Shown here piece by piece: positions 1 to 15,214 of a DNA stretch of 64,000 bases. The position numbers were made by a program, and so were the translations under genes. The stretch is taken from positions 6,822,501 through 6,886,500 of the forward strand of contig OY987269.1 of NCBI GenBank assembly GCA_963920665.1. The letters are read 5' to 3'. Each line of letters begins with the position of its first letter. Positions within the stretch are counted from its first letter, which is position 1. The notes beneath the pieces were generated by a model, which saw only the letters and a program-made list of their open reading frames with translations, was not told the DNA's origin and did not search any database. Source of the DNA: Straminergon stramineum. Its lineage: Eukaryota > Streptophyta > Bryopsida > Hypnales > Calliergonaceae.

Positions 1-22
1 AATTCCACCAACCATAGCCAAC

Positions 23-787
23 ATGACATCTTTGGAATCCCTTAGTTTTCAAGATTGCGACAAGTTGATGGGCGACCATCCTTCATTTGAAAATCTCAAG
101 GCATGGAAGAGCCTCCACTTTGAAGGATGTGAGGCTTTGGAGAGCGTGCCTCATGGATGGCCGAAGTTGGCATCACTAGGGAAGCTCTACTTGGATGATT
201 GCAAGAAACGAAAGATTGAGGAGTTAGACCTTGAATCCTTGACATCACTTACCTCATGGACTTTCCAAGGATGGAAACAACTACAACAAATTCCACCAAC
301 CATAGCCAACATGACATCTTTGGAATCCCTAAGGTTTCAAGATTGCGACAAGTTGATGGGCGACCATCCTTCATTTGAAAATCTCAAGGCATGGAAGAGT
401 CTCCACTTTGAAGGATGTGAGGCTTTGGAGAGCGTGCCTCATGGATGGCCGAAGTTGGCATCACTAGGGAAGCTCTACTTGGATGATTTCAAGAAACGAA
501 AGATTGAGGAGTTAGACCTTGAATCCTTGACATCACTTACCTCATGGACTTTCCAAGGATGGAAACAACTACAACAAATTCCACCAACCATAGCCAACAT
601 GACATCTTTGGAATCCCTTAGTTTTCAAGATTGCCACAAGTTGATGGGCGACCATCCTTCATTTGAAAATCTCAAGGCATGGAAGAGCCTCCACTTTGAA
701 GGATGTGAGGCTTTGGAGAGCGTGCCTCATGGATGGGGGAAGTTGGCATCACTAGGGAAGCTCTACTTGGATGATTGCAAGAAATGA
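23..787 (+). pseudogene. Open LRR run at the left window edge
   Basis: An uninterrupted frame of 254 residues from an ATG at 23, ending at the array's usual TGA. It spans about 2.65 units because the two units ending near 210 and 498 have CGA (Arg) instead of TGA. The frame is open to the window edge, so it may be the end of a longer open stretch. It shows HGWP and HGWG variants and one CKK-to-FKK change. This is the only multi-unit open run near the left side before 9743. Confidence 0.6.
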
Positions 788-3700
788 AAGATTGAGGATT
801 TTGACCTTGAATCCTTGACATCACTTACCTCATGGACTTTCCAAGGATGGAAACAACTACAACAAATTCCACCAACCATAGCCAACATGACATCTTTGGA
901 ATCCCTTAGTTTTCAGGATTGCCACAAGTTGATGGGCGACCATCCTTCATTTGAAAATCTCAAGGCATGGAAGAGTCTCCACTTTGAAGGATGTGAGGCT
1001 TTGGAGAGCGTGCCTCATGGATGGGGGAAGTTGGCATCACTAGGGGAGCCCTACTTGGATGATTGCAAGAAATGAAAGATTGAGGAGTCAAACCGTGAAT
1101 CCTTGACATCACTTACCTCATGGACTTTCCAAGGATGGAAACAACTACAACAAATTCCACCAACCATAGCCAACATGACATCTTTGGAATCCCTTAGTTT
1201 TCAGGATTGCCACAAGTTGATGGGCGACCATCCTTCATTTGAAAATCTCAAGGCATGGAAGAGCCTCCACTTTGAAGGATGTGAGGCTTTGGAGAGCGTG
1301 CCTCATGGATGGGGGAAGTTGGCATCACTAGGGAAGCTCTACTTGAGTGATTGCAAGAAATGAAAGATTGAGGATTTTGACCTTGAATCCTTGACATCAC
1401 TTACCTCATGGACTTTCCAAGGATGGAAACAACTACAACAAATTCCACCAACCATAGCCAACATGACATCTTTGGAATCCCTTAGTTTTCAAGGTTGCGA
1501 CAAGTTGATGGGCGACCATCCTTCATTTGAAAATCTCAAGGCATGGAAGAGTCTCCACTTTGAAGGATGTGAGGCTTTGGAGAGCGTGCCTCATGGATGG
1601 GGGAAGTTGGCATCACTAGGGGAGCCCTACTTGGATGATTGCAAGAAATGAAAGATTGAGGATTTTGACCTTGAATCCTTGACATCACTTACCTCATGGA
1701 CTTTCCAAGGATGGAAACAACTACAACAAATTCCACCAACCATAGCCAACATGACATCTTTGGAATCCCTTAGTCTTCAAGATTGCGACAAGTTGATGGG
1801 CGACCATCCTTCATTTGAAAATCTCAAGGCATGGAAGAGTCTCCACTTTGAAAGATGTGAGGCTTTGGAGAGCGTGCCTCATGGATGGGGGAAGTTGGCA
1901 TCACTAGGGGAGCCCTACTTGGATGATTGCAAGAAATGAAAGATTGAGGATTTTGACCTTGAATCCTTGACATCACTTACCTCATGGACTTTCCAAGGAT
2001 GGAAACAACTACAACAAATTCCACCAACCATAGCCAACATGACATCTTTGGAATCCCTTAGTTTTCAAGATTGCAACAAGATGATGGTCGACCATCCTTC
2101 ATTTGAAAATCTCAAGGCATGGAAGAGCCTCCACTTTGAAGGATGTGACGCTTTGGAGAGCGTGCCTCATGGATGGGGGAAGTTGGCATCACTAGGGAAG
2201 CTCTACTTGGATGATTGCAAGAAATGAAAGATTGAGGAGTTAGACCTTGAATCCTTGACATCACTTACCTCATGGACTTTCCAAGGATGGAAACAACTAC
2301 AACAAATTCCACCAACCATAGCCAACATGACATCTTTGGAATCCCTTAGTTTTCAGGATTGCCACAAGTTGATGGGCGACCATCCTTCATATGAAAATCT
2401 CAAGGCATGGAAGAGTCTCCACTTTGAAGGATGTGAGGCTTTGGACAGCGTGCCTCATGGATGGGGGAAGTTGGCATCACTAGGGAAGCTCTACTTGAGT
2501 GATTGCAAGAAATGAAAGATTGAGGATTTTGACCTTGAATCCTTGACATCACTTACCTCATGGACTTTCCAAGGATGGAAACAACTACAACAAATTCCAC
2601 CAACCATAGCCAACATGACATCTTTGGAATCCCTTAGTTTTCAAGATTGCCACAAGTTGATGGGCGACCATCCTTCATTTGAAAATCTCAAGGCATGGAA
2701 GAGTCTCCACTTTGAAGGATGTGAGGCTTTGGAGAGCGTGCCTCATGGATGGGGGAAGTTGGCATCACTAGGGAAGCTCTACTTGGATGATTGCAAGAAA
2801 TGAAAGATTGAGGAGTTAGACCTTGAATCCTTGACATCACTTACCTCATGGACTTTCCAAGGATGGAAACAACTACAACAAATTCCACCAACCATAGCCA
2901 ACATGACATCTTTGGAATCCCTTAGTTTTCAAGATTGCCACAAGTTGATGGGCGACCATCCTTCATTTGAAAATCTCAAGGCATGGAAGAGCCTCCACTT
3001 TGAAGGATGTGAGGCTTTGGAGAGCGTGCCTCATGGATGGGGGAAGTTGGCATCACTAGGGAAGCTCTACTTGGATGATTGCAAGAAATGAAAGATTGAG
3101 GAGTTAGACCTTGAATCCTTGACATCACTTACCTCATGGACTTTCCAAGGATGGAAACAACTACAACAAATTCCACCAACCATAGCCAACATGACATCTT
3201 TGGAATCCCTTAGTTTTCAGGATTGCCACAAGTTGATGGGCGACCATCCTTCATATGAAAATCTCAAGGCATGGAAGAGTCTCCACTTTGAAGGATGTGA
3301 GGCTTTGGAGAGCGTGCCTCATGGATGGGGGAAGTTGGCATCACTAGGGGAGCCCTACTTGGATGATTGCAAGAAATGAAAGATTGAGGATTTTGACCTT
3401 GAATCCTTGACATCACTTACCTCATGGACTTTCCAAGGATCGAAACAACTACAACAAATTCCACCAACCATAGCCAACATGACATCTTTGGAATCCCTTA
3501 GTCTTCAAGATTGCGACAAGTTGATGGGCGACCATCCTTCATTTGAAAATCTCAAGGCATGGAAGAGTCTCCACTTTGAAGGATGTGAGGCTTTGGAGAG
3601 CGTGCCTCATGGATGGGGGAAGTTGGCATCACTAGGGGAGCCCTACTTGGATGATTGCAAGAAATGAAAGATTGAGGATTTTGACCTTGAATCCTTGACA

Positions 3701-5710
3701 TCACTTACCTCATGGACTTTCCAAGGATGGAAACAACTACAACAAATTCCACCAACCATAGCCAACATGACATCTTTGGAATCCCTTAGTTTTCAAGATT
3801 GCAACAAGATGATGGTCGACCATCCTTCATTTGAAAATCTCAAGGCATGGAAGAGCCTCCACTTTGAAGGATGTGACGCTTTGGAGAGCGTGCCTCATGG
3901 ATGGGGGAAGTTGGCATCACTAGGGAAGCTCTACTTGGATGATTGCAAGAAATGAAAGATTGAGGAGTTAGACCTTGAATCCTTGACATCACTTACCTCA
4001 TGGACTTTCCAAGGATGGAAACAACTACAACAAATTCCACCAACCATAGCCAACATGACATCTTTGGAATCCCTTAGTTTTCAGGATTGCCACAAGTTGA
4101 TGGGCGACCATCCTTCATATGAAAATCTCAAGGCATGGAAGAGTCTCCACTTTGAAGGATGTGAGGCTTTGGAGAGCGTGCCTCATGGATGGGGGAAGTT
4201 GGCATCACTAGGGGAGCCCTACTTGGATGATTGCAAGAAATGAAAGATTGAGGATTTTGACCTTGAATCCTTGACATCACTTACCTCATGGACTTTCCAA
4301 GGATGGAAACAACTACAACAAATTCCACCAACCATAGCCAACATGACATCTTTGGAATCCCTTAGTTTTCAAGATTGCAACAAGATGATGGTCGACCATC
4401 CTTCATTTGAAAATCTCAAGGCATGGAAGAGCCTCCACTTTGAAGGATGTGACGCTTTGGAGAGCGTGCCTCATGGATGGGGGAAGTTGGCATCACTAGG
4501 GAAGCTCTACTTGGATGATTGCAAGAAATGAAAGATTGAGGAGTTAGACCTTGAATCCTTGACATCACTTACCTCATGGACTTTCCAAGGATGGAAACAA
4601 CTACAACAAATTCCACCAACCATAGCCAACATGACATCTTTGGAATCCCTTAGTTTTCAGGATTGCCACAAGTTGATGGGCGACCATCCTTCATATGAAA
4701 ATCTCAAGGCATGGAAGAGTCTCCACTTTGAAGGATGTGAGGCTTTGGAGAGCGTGCCTCATGGATGGGGGAAGTTGGCATCACTAGGGAAGCTCTACTT
4801 GAGTGATTGCAAGAAATGAAAGATTGAGGATTTTGACCTTGAATCCTTGACATCACTTACCTCATGGACTTTCCAAGGATGGAAACAACTACAACAAATT
4901 CCACCAACCATAGCCAACATGACATCTTTGGAATCCCTTAGTTTTCAAGATTGCCACAAGTTGATGGGCGACCATCCTTCATTTGAAAATCTCAAGGCAT
5001 GGAAGAGCCTCCACTTTGAAGGATGTGAGGCTTTGGAGAGCGTGCCTCATGGATGGCCGAAGTTGGCATCACTAGGGAAGCTCTACTTGGATGATTGCAA
5101 GAAATGAAAGATTGAGGAGTTAGACCTTGAATCCTTGACATCACTTACCTCATGGACTTTCCAAGGATGGAAACAACTACAACAAATTCCACCAACCATA
5201 GCCAACATGACATCTTTGGAATCCCTTAGTTTTCAAGGTTGCGACAAGTTGATGGGCGACCATCCTTCATTTGAAAATCTCAAGGCATGGAAGAGTCTCC
5301 ACTTTGAAGGATGTGAGGCTTTGGAGAGCGTGCCTCATGGATGGGGGAAGTTGGCATCACTAGGGGAGCCCTACTTGGATGATTGCAAGAAATGAAAGAT
5401 TGAGGATTTTGACCTTGAATCCTTGACATCACTTACCTCATGGACTTTCCAAGGATGGAAACAACTACAACAAATTCCACCAACCATAGCCAACATGACA
5501 TCTTTGGAATCCCTTAGTTTTCAAGGTTGCCACAAGTTGATGGGCGACCATCCTTCATATGAAAATCTCAAGGCATGGAAGAGTCTCCACTTTGAAGGAT
5601 GTGAGGCTTTGGAGAGCGTGCCTCATGGATGGCGGAAGTTGGCATCACTAGGGAAGCTCTACTTGGATGATTGCAAGAAATGAAGGATTGAGGAGTCAAA
5701 CCGTGAATAC

Positions 5711-8700
5711 TTGACATCACTTACCTCATGGACTTTCCAAGGATGGAAACAACTACAACAAATTCCACCAACCATAGCCAACATGACATCTTTGGAATCC
5801 CTTAGTTTTCAGGATTGCCACAAGTTGATGGGCGACCATCCTTCATATGAAAATCTCAAGGCATGGAAGAGTCTCCACTTTGAAGGATGTGAGGCTTTGG
5901 ACAGCGTGCCTCATGGATGGGGGAAGTTGGCATCACTAGGGAAGCTCTACTTGGATGATTGCAAGAAATGAAAGATTGAGGAGTTAGACCTTGAATCCTT
6001 GACATCACTTACCTCATGGACTTTCCAAGGATGGAAACAACTACAACAAATTCCACCAACCATAGCCAACATGACATCTTTGGAATCCCTTAGTTTTCAG
6101 GATTGCCACAAGTTGATGGGCGACCATCCTTCATTTGAAAATCTCAAGGCATGGAAGAGTCTCCACTTTGAAGGATGTGAGGCTTTGGAGAGCGTGCTTC
6201 ATGGATGGGGGAAGTTGGCATCACTAGGTGAGCCCTACTTGGATGATTGCAAGAAATGAAAGATTGAGGAGTCAAACCGTGAATCCTTGACATCACTTAC
6301 CTCATGGACTTTCCAAGGATGGAAACAACTACAACAAATTCCACCAACCATAGCCAACATGACATCTTTGGAATCCCCTAGTTTTCAAGATTGCCACAAG
6401 TTGATGGGCGACCATCCTTCATTTGAAAATCTCAAGGCATGGAAGAGCCTCCACTTTGAAGGATGTGAGGCTTTGGAGAGCGTGCCTCATGGATGGGGGA
6501 AGTTGGCATCACTAGGGAAGCTCTACTTGGATGATTGCAAGAAATGAAAGATTGAGGAGTTAGACCTTGAATCCTTGACATCACTTACCTCATGGACTTT
6601 CCAAGGATGGAAACAACTACAACAAATTCCACCAACCATAGCCAACATGACATCTTTGGAATCCCTTAGTTTTCAGGATTGCCACAAGTTGATGGGCGAC
6701 CATCCTTCATATGAAAATCTCAAGGCATGGAAGAGTCTCCACTTTGAAGGATGTGAGGCTTTGGACAGCGTGCCTCATGGATGGGGGAAGTTGGCATCAC
6801 TAGGGAAGCTCTACTTGGATGATTGCAAGAAATGAAAGATTGAGGAGTTAGACCTTGAATCCTTGACATCACTTACCTCATGGACTTTCCAAGGATGGAA
6901 ACAACTACAACAAATTCCACCAACCATAGCCAACATGACATCTTTGGAATCCCTTAGTTTTCAGGATTGCCACAAGTTGATGGGCGACCATCCTTCATAT
7001 GAAAATCTCAAGGCATGGAAGAGTCTCCACTTTGAAGGATGTGAGGCTTTGGACAGCGTGCCTCATGGATGGGGGAAGTTGGCATCACTAGGGAAGCTCT
7101 ACTTGGATGATTGCAAGAAATGAAAGATTGAGGAGTTAGACCTTGAATCCTTGACATCACTTACCTCATGGACTTTCCAAGGATGGAAACAACTACAACA
7201 AATTCCACCAACCATAGCCAACATGACATCTTTGGAATCCCTTAGTTTTCAGGATTGCCACAAGTTGATGGGCGACCATCCTTCATTTGAAAATCTCAAG
7301 GCATGGAAGAGTCTCCACTTTGAAGGATGTGAGGCTTTGGAGAGCGTGCTTCATGGATGGGGGAAGTTGGCATCACTAGGTGAGCCCTACTTGGATGATT
7401 GCAAGAAATGAAAGATTGAGGAGTCAAACCGTGAATCCTTGACATCACTTACCTCATGGACTTTCCAAGGATGGAAACAACTACAACAAATTCCACCAAC
7501 CATAGCCAACATGACATCTTTGGAATCCCTTAGTTTTCAAGATTGCCACAAGTTGATGGGCGACCATCCTTCATTTGAAAATCTCAAGGCATGGAAGAGC
7601 CTCCACTTTGAAGGATGTGAGGCTTTGGAGAGCGTGCCTCATGGATGGGGGAAGTTGGCATCACTAGGGAAGCTCTACTTGGATGATTGCAAGAAATGAA
7701 AGATTGAGGAGTTAGACCTTGAATCCTTGACATCACTTACCTCATGGACTTTCCAAGGATGGAAACAACTACAACAAATTCCACCAACCATAGCCAACAT
7801 GACATCTTTGGAATCCCTTAGTTTTCAAGGTTGCGACAAGTTGATGGGCGACCATCCTTCATTTGAAAATCTCAAGGCATGGAAGAGTCTCCACTTTGAA
7901 GGATGTGAGGCTTTGGAGAGCGTGCCTCATGGATGGGGGAAGTTGGCATCACTAGGGGAGCCCTACTTGGATGATTGCAAGAAATGAAAGATTGAGGATT
8001 TTGACCTTGAATCCTTGACATCACTTACCTCATGGACTTTCCAAGGATGGAAACAACTACAACAAATTCCACCAACCATAGCCAACATGACATCTTTGGA
8101 ATCCCTTAGTCTTCAAGATTGCGACAAGTTGATGGGCGACCATCCTTCATTTGAAAATCTCAAGGCATGGAAGAGCCTCCACTTTGAAGGATGTGAGGCT
8201 TTGGAGAGCGTGCCTCATGGATGGGGGAAGTTGGCATCAGTAGGGAAGCTCTACTTGGATGATTGCAAGAAATGAAAGATTGAGGAGTTAGACCTTGAAT
8301 CCTTGACATCACTTACCTCATGGACTTTCCAAGGATGGAAACAACTACAACAAATTCCACCAACCATAGCCAACATCACATCTTTGGAATCCCTTAGTTT
8401 TCAGGATTGCCACAAGTTGATGGGCGACCATCCTTCATATGAAAATCTCAAGGCATGGAAGAGTCTCCACTTTGAAGGATGTGACGCTTTGGAGAGCGTG
8501 CCTCATGGATGGGGGAAGTTGGCATCACTAGGGAAGCTCTACTTGGATGATTGCAAGAAATGAAAGATTGAGGAGTTAGACCTTGAATCCTTGACATCAC
8601 TTACCTCATGGACTTTCCAAGGATGGAAACAACTACAACAAATTCCACCAACCATAGCCAACATGACATCTTTGGAATCCCTTAGTTTTCAGGATTGCCA

Positions 8701-9454
8701 CAAGTTGATGGGCGACCATCCTTCATATGAAAATCTCAAGGCATGGAAGAGTCTCCACTTTGAAGGATGTGAGGCTTTGGACAGCGTGCCTCATGGATGG
8801 GGGAAGTTGGCATCACTAGGGAAGCTCTACTTGGATGATTGCAAGAAATGAAAGATTGAGGAGTTAGACCTTGAATCCTTGACATCACTTACCTCATGGA
8901 CTTTCCAAGGATGGAAACAACTACAACAAATTCCACCAACCATAGCCAACATGACATCTTTGGAATCCCTTAGTTTTCAGGATTGCCACAAGTTGATGGG
9001 CGACCATCCTTCATTTGAAAATCTCAAGGCATGGAAGAGTCTCCACTTTGAAGGATGTGAGGCTTTGGAGAGCGTGCTTCATGGATGGGGGAAGTTGGCA
9101 TCACTAGGTGAGCCCTACTTGGATGATTGCAAGAAATGAAAGATTGAGGAGTCAAACCGTGAATCCTTGACATCACTTACCTCATGGACTTTCCAAGGAT
9201 GGAAACAACTACAACAAATTCCACCAACCATAGCCAACATGACATCTTTGGAATCCCTTAGTTTTCAAGATTGCCACAAGTTGATGGGCGACCATCCTTC
9301 ATTTGAAAATCTCAAGGCATGGAAGAGCCTCCACTTTGAAGGATGTGAGGCTTTGGAGAGCGTGCCTCATGGATGGGGGAAGTTGGCATCACTAGGGAAG
9401 CTCTACTTGGATGATTGCAAGAAATGAAAGATTGAGGATTTTGACCTTGAATCC
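5711..9454 (+). repeat. Three-unit block present three times
   Basis: The triplet DS/PSY unit, LHGWG unit, then H/PSF/GKLYL unit occurs at 5711-6574, 6863-7726 and 8591-9454. The LHGWG unit (CTTCATGG and AGGTGAGCC) is seen nowhere else in the window. Spacings are four and six units (1152 and 1728 bases). The first copy has its own SPSF change at 6287. Confidence 0.8.
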
Positions 9455-9742
9455 TTGACATCACTTACCTCATGGACTTTCCAAGGATGGAAACAACTAC
9501 AACAACTTCCACCAACCATAGCCAACATGACATCTTTGCAATCCCTTAGTTTTCAAGATTGCCACAAGTTGATGGTCGAGCATCCTTCATTTGAAAATCT
9601 CAAGGCATGGAAGAGTCTCCACTTTGAAGGATGTGAGGCTTTGGAGAGCGTGCCTCATGGATGGGGGAAGTTGGCATCACTAGGGGAGCCCTACTTGGAT
9701 GATTGCAAGAAATGAAAGATTGAGGATTTTGACCTTGAATCC

Positions 9743-11155
9743 TTGACATCACTTACCTCATGGACTTTCCAAGGATGGAAACAACTACAACAAATTCCAC
9801 CAACCATAGCCAACATGACATCTTTGGAATCCCTTAGTCTTCAAGATTGCGACAAGTTGATGGGCGACCATCCTTCATTTGAAAATCTCAAGGCATGGAA
9901 GAGCCTCCACTTTGAAGGATGTGAGGCTTTGGAGAGCGTGCCTCATGTATGGGGGAAGTTGGCATCAGTAGGGAAGCTCTACTTGGATGATTTCAAGAAA
10001 TGCAAGATTGAGGATTTTGACCTTGAATCCTTGACATCACTTACCTCATGGACTTTCCAAGGATGGAAACAACTACAACAAATTCCACCAACCATAGCCA
10101 ACATGACATCTTTGGAATCCCTAAGGTTTCAAGATTGCGACAAGTTGATGGGCGACCATCCTTCATATGAAAATCTCAAGGCATGGAAGAGTCTCCACTT
10201 TGAAGGATGTGACGCTTTGGAGAGCGTGCCTCATGGATGGGGGAAGTTGGCATCACTAGGGAAGCTCTACTTGGATGATTGCAAGAAATGAAAGATTGAG
10301 GAGTTAGACCTTGAATCCTTGACATCACTTACCTCATGGACTTTCCAAGGATGGAAACAACTACAACAAATTCCACCAACCATAGCCAACATGACATCTT
10401 TGGAATCCCTTAGTTTTCAAGGTTGCGACAAGTTGATGGGCGACCATCCTTCATTTGAAAATCTCAAGGCATGGAAGAGTCTCCACTTTGAAGGATGTGA
10501 GGCTTTGGAGAGCGTGCCTCATGGATGGGGGAAGTTGGCATCACTAGGGGAGCCCTACTTGGATGATTGCAAGAAATGAAAGATTGAGGAGTTAGACCTT
10601 GAATCCTTGACATCACTTACCTCATGGACTTTCCAAGGATGGAAACAACTACAACAAATTCCACCAACCATAGCCAACATGACATCTTTGGAATCCCTTA
10701 GTTTTCAGGATTGCCACAAGTTGATGGGCGACCATCCTTCATATGAAAATCTCAAGGCATGGAAGAGTCTCCACTTTGAAGGATGTGAGGCTTTGGAGAG
10801 CGTGCCTCATGGATGGGGGAAGTTGGCATCAGTAGGGAAGCTCTACTTGGATGATTTCAAGAAATGCAAGATTGAGGATTTTGACCTTGAATCCTTGACA
10901 TCACTTACCTCATGGACTTTCCAAGGATGGAAACAACTACAACAAATTCCACCAACCATAGCCAACATGACATCTTTGGAATCCCTTAGTCTTCAAGATT
11001 GCGACAAGTTGATGGGCGACCATCCTTCATTTGAAAATCTCAAGGCATGGAAGAGCCTCCACTTTGAAGGATGTGAGGCTTTGGAGAGCGTGCCTCATGG
11101 ATGGGGGAAGTTGGCATCAGTAGGGAAGCTCTACTTGGATGATTGCAAGAAATGA
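9743..11155 (+). pseudogene. Two short open LRR runs using TGC at the stop position
   Basis: The units starting at 9743 and 10607 each have FKK followed by TGC (Cys) where most units have CKK-TGA, so each joins the next unit and gives 182 residues (9743-10291 and 10607-11155). Both also carry the local ASVG variant in the fourth LRR, which I see only between 8015 and 11155. This links them as recent copies of one another. The first codon of each run is TTG, so the real first ATG lies 72 bases further in. Confidence 0.55.
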
Positions 11156-12334
11156 AAGATTGAGGAGTTAGACCTTGAATCCTTGACATCACTTACCTCA
11201 TGGACTTTCCAAGGATGGAAACAACTACAACAAATTCCACCAACCATAGCCAACATGACATCTTTGGAATCCCTTAGTTTTCAGGATTGCCACAAGTTGA
11301 TGGGCGACCATCCTTCATATGAAAATCTCAAGGCATGGAAGAGTCTCGACTTTGAAGGATGTGACGCTTTGGAGAGCGTGCCTCATGGATGGGGGAAGTT
11401 GGCATCACTAGGGAAGCTCTACTTGGATGATTGCAAGAAATGAAAGATTGAGGAGTTAGACCTTGAATCCTTGACATCACTTACCTCATGGACTTTCCAA
11501 GGATGGAAACAACTACAACAAATTCCACCAACCATAGCCAACATGACATCTTTGGAATCCCTTAGTTTTCAGGATTGCCACAAGTTGATGGGCGACCATC
11601 CTTCATATGAAAATCTCAAGGCATGGAAGAGTCTCCACTTTGAAGGATGTGAGGCTTTGGACAGCGTGCCTCATGGATGGGGGAAGTTGGCATCACTAGG
11701 GAAGCTCTACTTGAGTGATTGCAAGAAATGAAAGATTGAGGATTTTGACCTTGAATCCTTGACATCACTTACCTCATGGACTTTCCAAGGATGGAAACAA
11801 CTACAACAAATTCCACCAACCATAGCCAACATGACATCTTTGGAATCCCTTAGTTTTCAAGATTGCCACAAGTTGATGGGCGACCATCCTTCATTTGAAA
11901 ATCTCAAGGCATGGAAGAGTCTCCACTTTGAAGGATGTGAGGCTTTGGAGAGCGTGCCTCATGGATGGGGGAAGTTGGCATCACTAGGGAAGCTCTACTT
12001 GGATGATTGCAAGAAATGAAAGATTGAGGAGTTAGACCTTGAATCCTTGACATCACTTACCTCATGGACTTTCCAAGGATGGAAACAACTACAACAAATT
12101 CCACCAACCATAGCCAACATGACATCTTTGGAATCCCTTAGTTTTCAAGATTGCCACAAGTTGATGGGCGACCATCCTTCATATGAAAATCTCAAGGCAT
12201 GGAAGAGTCTCCACTTTGAAGGATGTGAGGCTTTGGACAGCGTGCCTGATGGATGGGGGAAGTTGGCATCACTAGGGAAGCTCTACTTGAGTGATTGCAA
12301 GAAATGAAAGATTGAGGATTTTGACCTTGAATCC

Positions 12335-12961
12335 TTGACATCACTTACCTCATGGACTTTCCAAGGATGGAAACAACTACAACAAATTCCACCAACCATA
12401 GCCAACATGACATCTTTGCAATCTCTAACTTTTGAAGGTTGCAAGAAGTTGATGGTCGACCATCCTTCATTTGAAAATCTCAAGGCATGGAAGAGCCTCC
12501 ACTTTGAAGGATGTGAGGCTTTGGAGAGCGTGCCTCATGGATGGGGGAAGTTGGCATCACTAGGGAAGCTCTACTTGAGTGATTGCAAGAAATGCAAGAT
12601 TGAGGATTTTGACCTTGAATCCTTGACATCACTTACCTCATGGACTTTCCAAGGATGGAAACAACTACAACAAATTCCACCAACCATAGCCAACATGACA
12701 TCTTTGGAATCCCTTAGTTTTCAAGATTGCGACAAGTTGATGGGCGACCATCCTTCATTTGAAAATCTCAAGGCATGGAAGAGTCTCCACTTTGAAGGAT
12801 GTGAGGCTTTGGAGAGCGTGCCTCATGGATGGGGGAAGTTGGCATCACTAGGGAAGCTCTACTTGGATGATTGCAAGAAAGGAAAGATTGAGGAGTTAGA
12901 CCTTGAATCCTTGACATCACTTACCTCATGGACTTTCCAAGGATGGAAACAACTACAATAA
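12335..12961 (+). pseudogene. Open LRR run with TGC and GGA at the stop position
   Basis: Two complete units and part of a third are open (208 residues). The first unit has TGC and the second GGA at the usual TGA position. The run ends at a TAA at 12959-12961, a CAA-to-TAA change in QLQQ. The first unit also has the unusual second LRR QSLTFEGCKK, which otherwise appears only in the units at 33071 and 35087, some 20 kb away. That shared variant suggests exchange or block copying across a large part of the array. Confidence 0.55.
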
Positions 12962-15214
12962 ATTCCACCAACCATAGCCAACATGACATCTTTGGAATCC
13001 CTGGGGTTTCAAGATTGCGACAAGTTGATGGGCGACCATCCTTCATTTGAAAATCTCAAGGCATGGAAGAGTCTCCACTTTGAAGGATGTGAGGGTTTGG
13101 AGAGCGTGCCTCATGGATGGGGGAAGTTGGCATCACTAGGGGAGCCCTACTTGGATGATTGCAAGAAATGAAAGATTGAGGATTTTGACCTTGAATCCTT
13201 GACATCACTTACCTCATGGACTTTCCAAGGATGGAAACAACTACAACAAATTCCACCAACCATAGCCAACATGACATCTTTGGAATCCCTTAGTCTTCAA
13301 GATTGCGACAAGTTGATGGGCGACCATCCTTCATTTGAAAATCTCAAGGCATGGAAGAGTCTCCACTTTGAAGGATGTGAGGCTTTGGAGAGCGTGCCTC
13401 ATGGATGGGGGAAGTTGGCATCACTAGGGGAGCCCTACTTGGATGATTGCAAGAAATGAAAGATTGAGGATTTTGACCTTGAATCCTTGACATCACTTAC
13501 CTCATGGACTTTCCAAGGATGGAAACAACTACAACAAATTCCACCAACCATAGCCAACATGACATCTTTGGAATCCCTTAGTCTTCAAGATTGCGACAAG
13601 TTGATGGGCGACCATCCTTCATATGAAAATCTCAAGGCATGGAAGAGTCTCCACTTTGAAGGATGTGAGGCTTTGGAGAGCGTGCCTCATGGATGGGGGA
13701 AGTTGGCATCACTAGGGAAGCTCTACTTGGATGATTGCAAGAAATGAAGGATTGAGGAGTCAAACCGTGAATCCTTGACATCACTTACCTCATGGACTTT
13801 CCAAGGATGGAAACAACTACAACAAATTCCACCAACCATAGCCAACATGACATCTTTGGAATCCCTTAGTTTTCAGGATTGCCACAAGTTGATGGGCGAC
13901 CATCCTTCATTTGAAAATCTCAAGGCATGGAAGAGTCTCCACTTTGAAGGATGTGAGGCTTTGGAGAGCGTGCCTCATGGATGGGGGAAGTTGGCATCAC
14001 TAGGGGAGCCCTACTTGGATGATTGCAAGAAATGAAAGATTGAGGAGTCAAACCGTGAATCCTTGACATCACTTACCTCATGGACTTTCCAAGGATGGAA
14101 ACAACTACAACAAATTCCACCAACCATAGCCAACATGACATCTTTGGAATCCCTTAGTTTTCAAGATTGCGACAAGTTGATGGGCGACCATCCTTCATTT
14201 GAAAATCTCAAGGCATGGAAGAGCCTCCACTTTGAAGGATGTGAGGCTTTGGAGAGCGTGCCTCATGGATGGGGGAAGTTGGCATCACTAGGGAAGCTCT
14301 ACTTGGATGATTGCAAGAAATGAAAGATTGAGGAGTTAGACCTTGAATCCTTGACATCACTTACCTCATGGACTTTCCAAGGATGGAAACAACTACAACA
14401 AATTCCACCAACCATAGCCAACATGACATCTTTGGAATCCCTTAGTTTTCAAGGTTGCGACAAGTTGATGGGCGACCATTCTTCATTTGAAAATCTCAAG
14501 GCATGGAAGAGTCTCCACTTTGAAGGATGTGAGGCTTTGGAGAGCGTGCCTCATGGATGGGGGAAGTTGGCATCACTAGGGAAGCTCTACTTGAGTGATT
14601 GCAAGAAATGAAAGATTGAGGAGTTAGACCTTGAATCCTTGACATCACTTACCTCATGGACTTTCCAAGGATGGAAACAACTACAACAAATTCCACCAAC
14701 CATAGCCAACATGACATCTTTGGAATCCCTTAGTTTTCAAGATTGCAACAAGATGATGGTCGACCATCCTTCATTTGAAAATCTCAAGGCATGGAAGAGC
14801 CTCCACTTTGAAGGATGTGAGGCTTTGGAGAGCGTGCCTCATGGATGGGGGAAGTTGGCATCACTAGGGAAGCTCTACTTGGATGATTGCAAGAAATGAA
14901 AGATTGAGGAGTTAGACCTTGAATCCTTGACATCACTTACCTCATGGACTTTCCAAGGATGGAAACAACTACAACAAATTCCACCAACCATAGCCAACAT
15001 GACATCTTTGGAATCCCTTAGTTTTCAGGATTGCCACAAGTTGATGGGCGACCATCCTTCATATGAAAATCTCAAGGCATGGAAGAGTCTCCACTTTGAA
15101 GGATGTGAGGCTTTGGACAGCGTGCCTCATGGATGGGGGAAGTTGGCATCACTAGGGAAGCTCTACTTGGATGATTGCAAGAAATGAAGGATTGAGGAAT
15201 TTGACCTTGAATCC

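Noticed and set aside
12283..12483. Minus-strand 66-residue frames at 12283, 33019, 35035 and 36763
   Set aside because: They are antisense shadows of the LRR unit and appear only where a few substitutions remove antisense stops.
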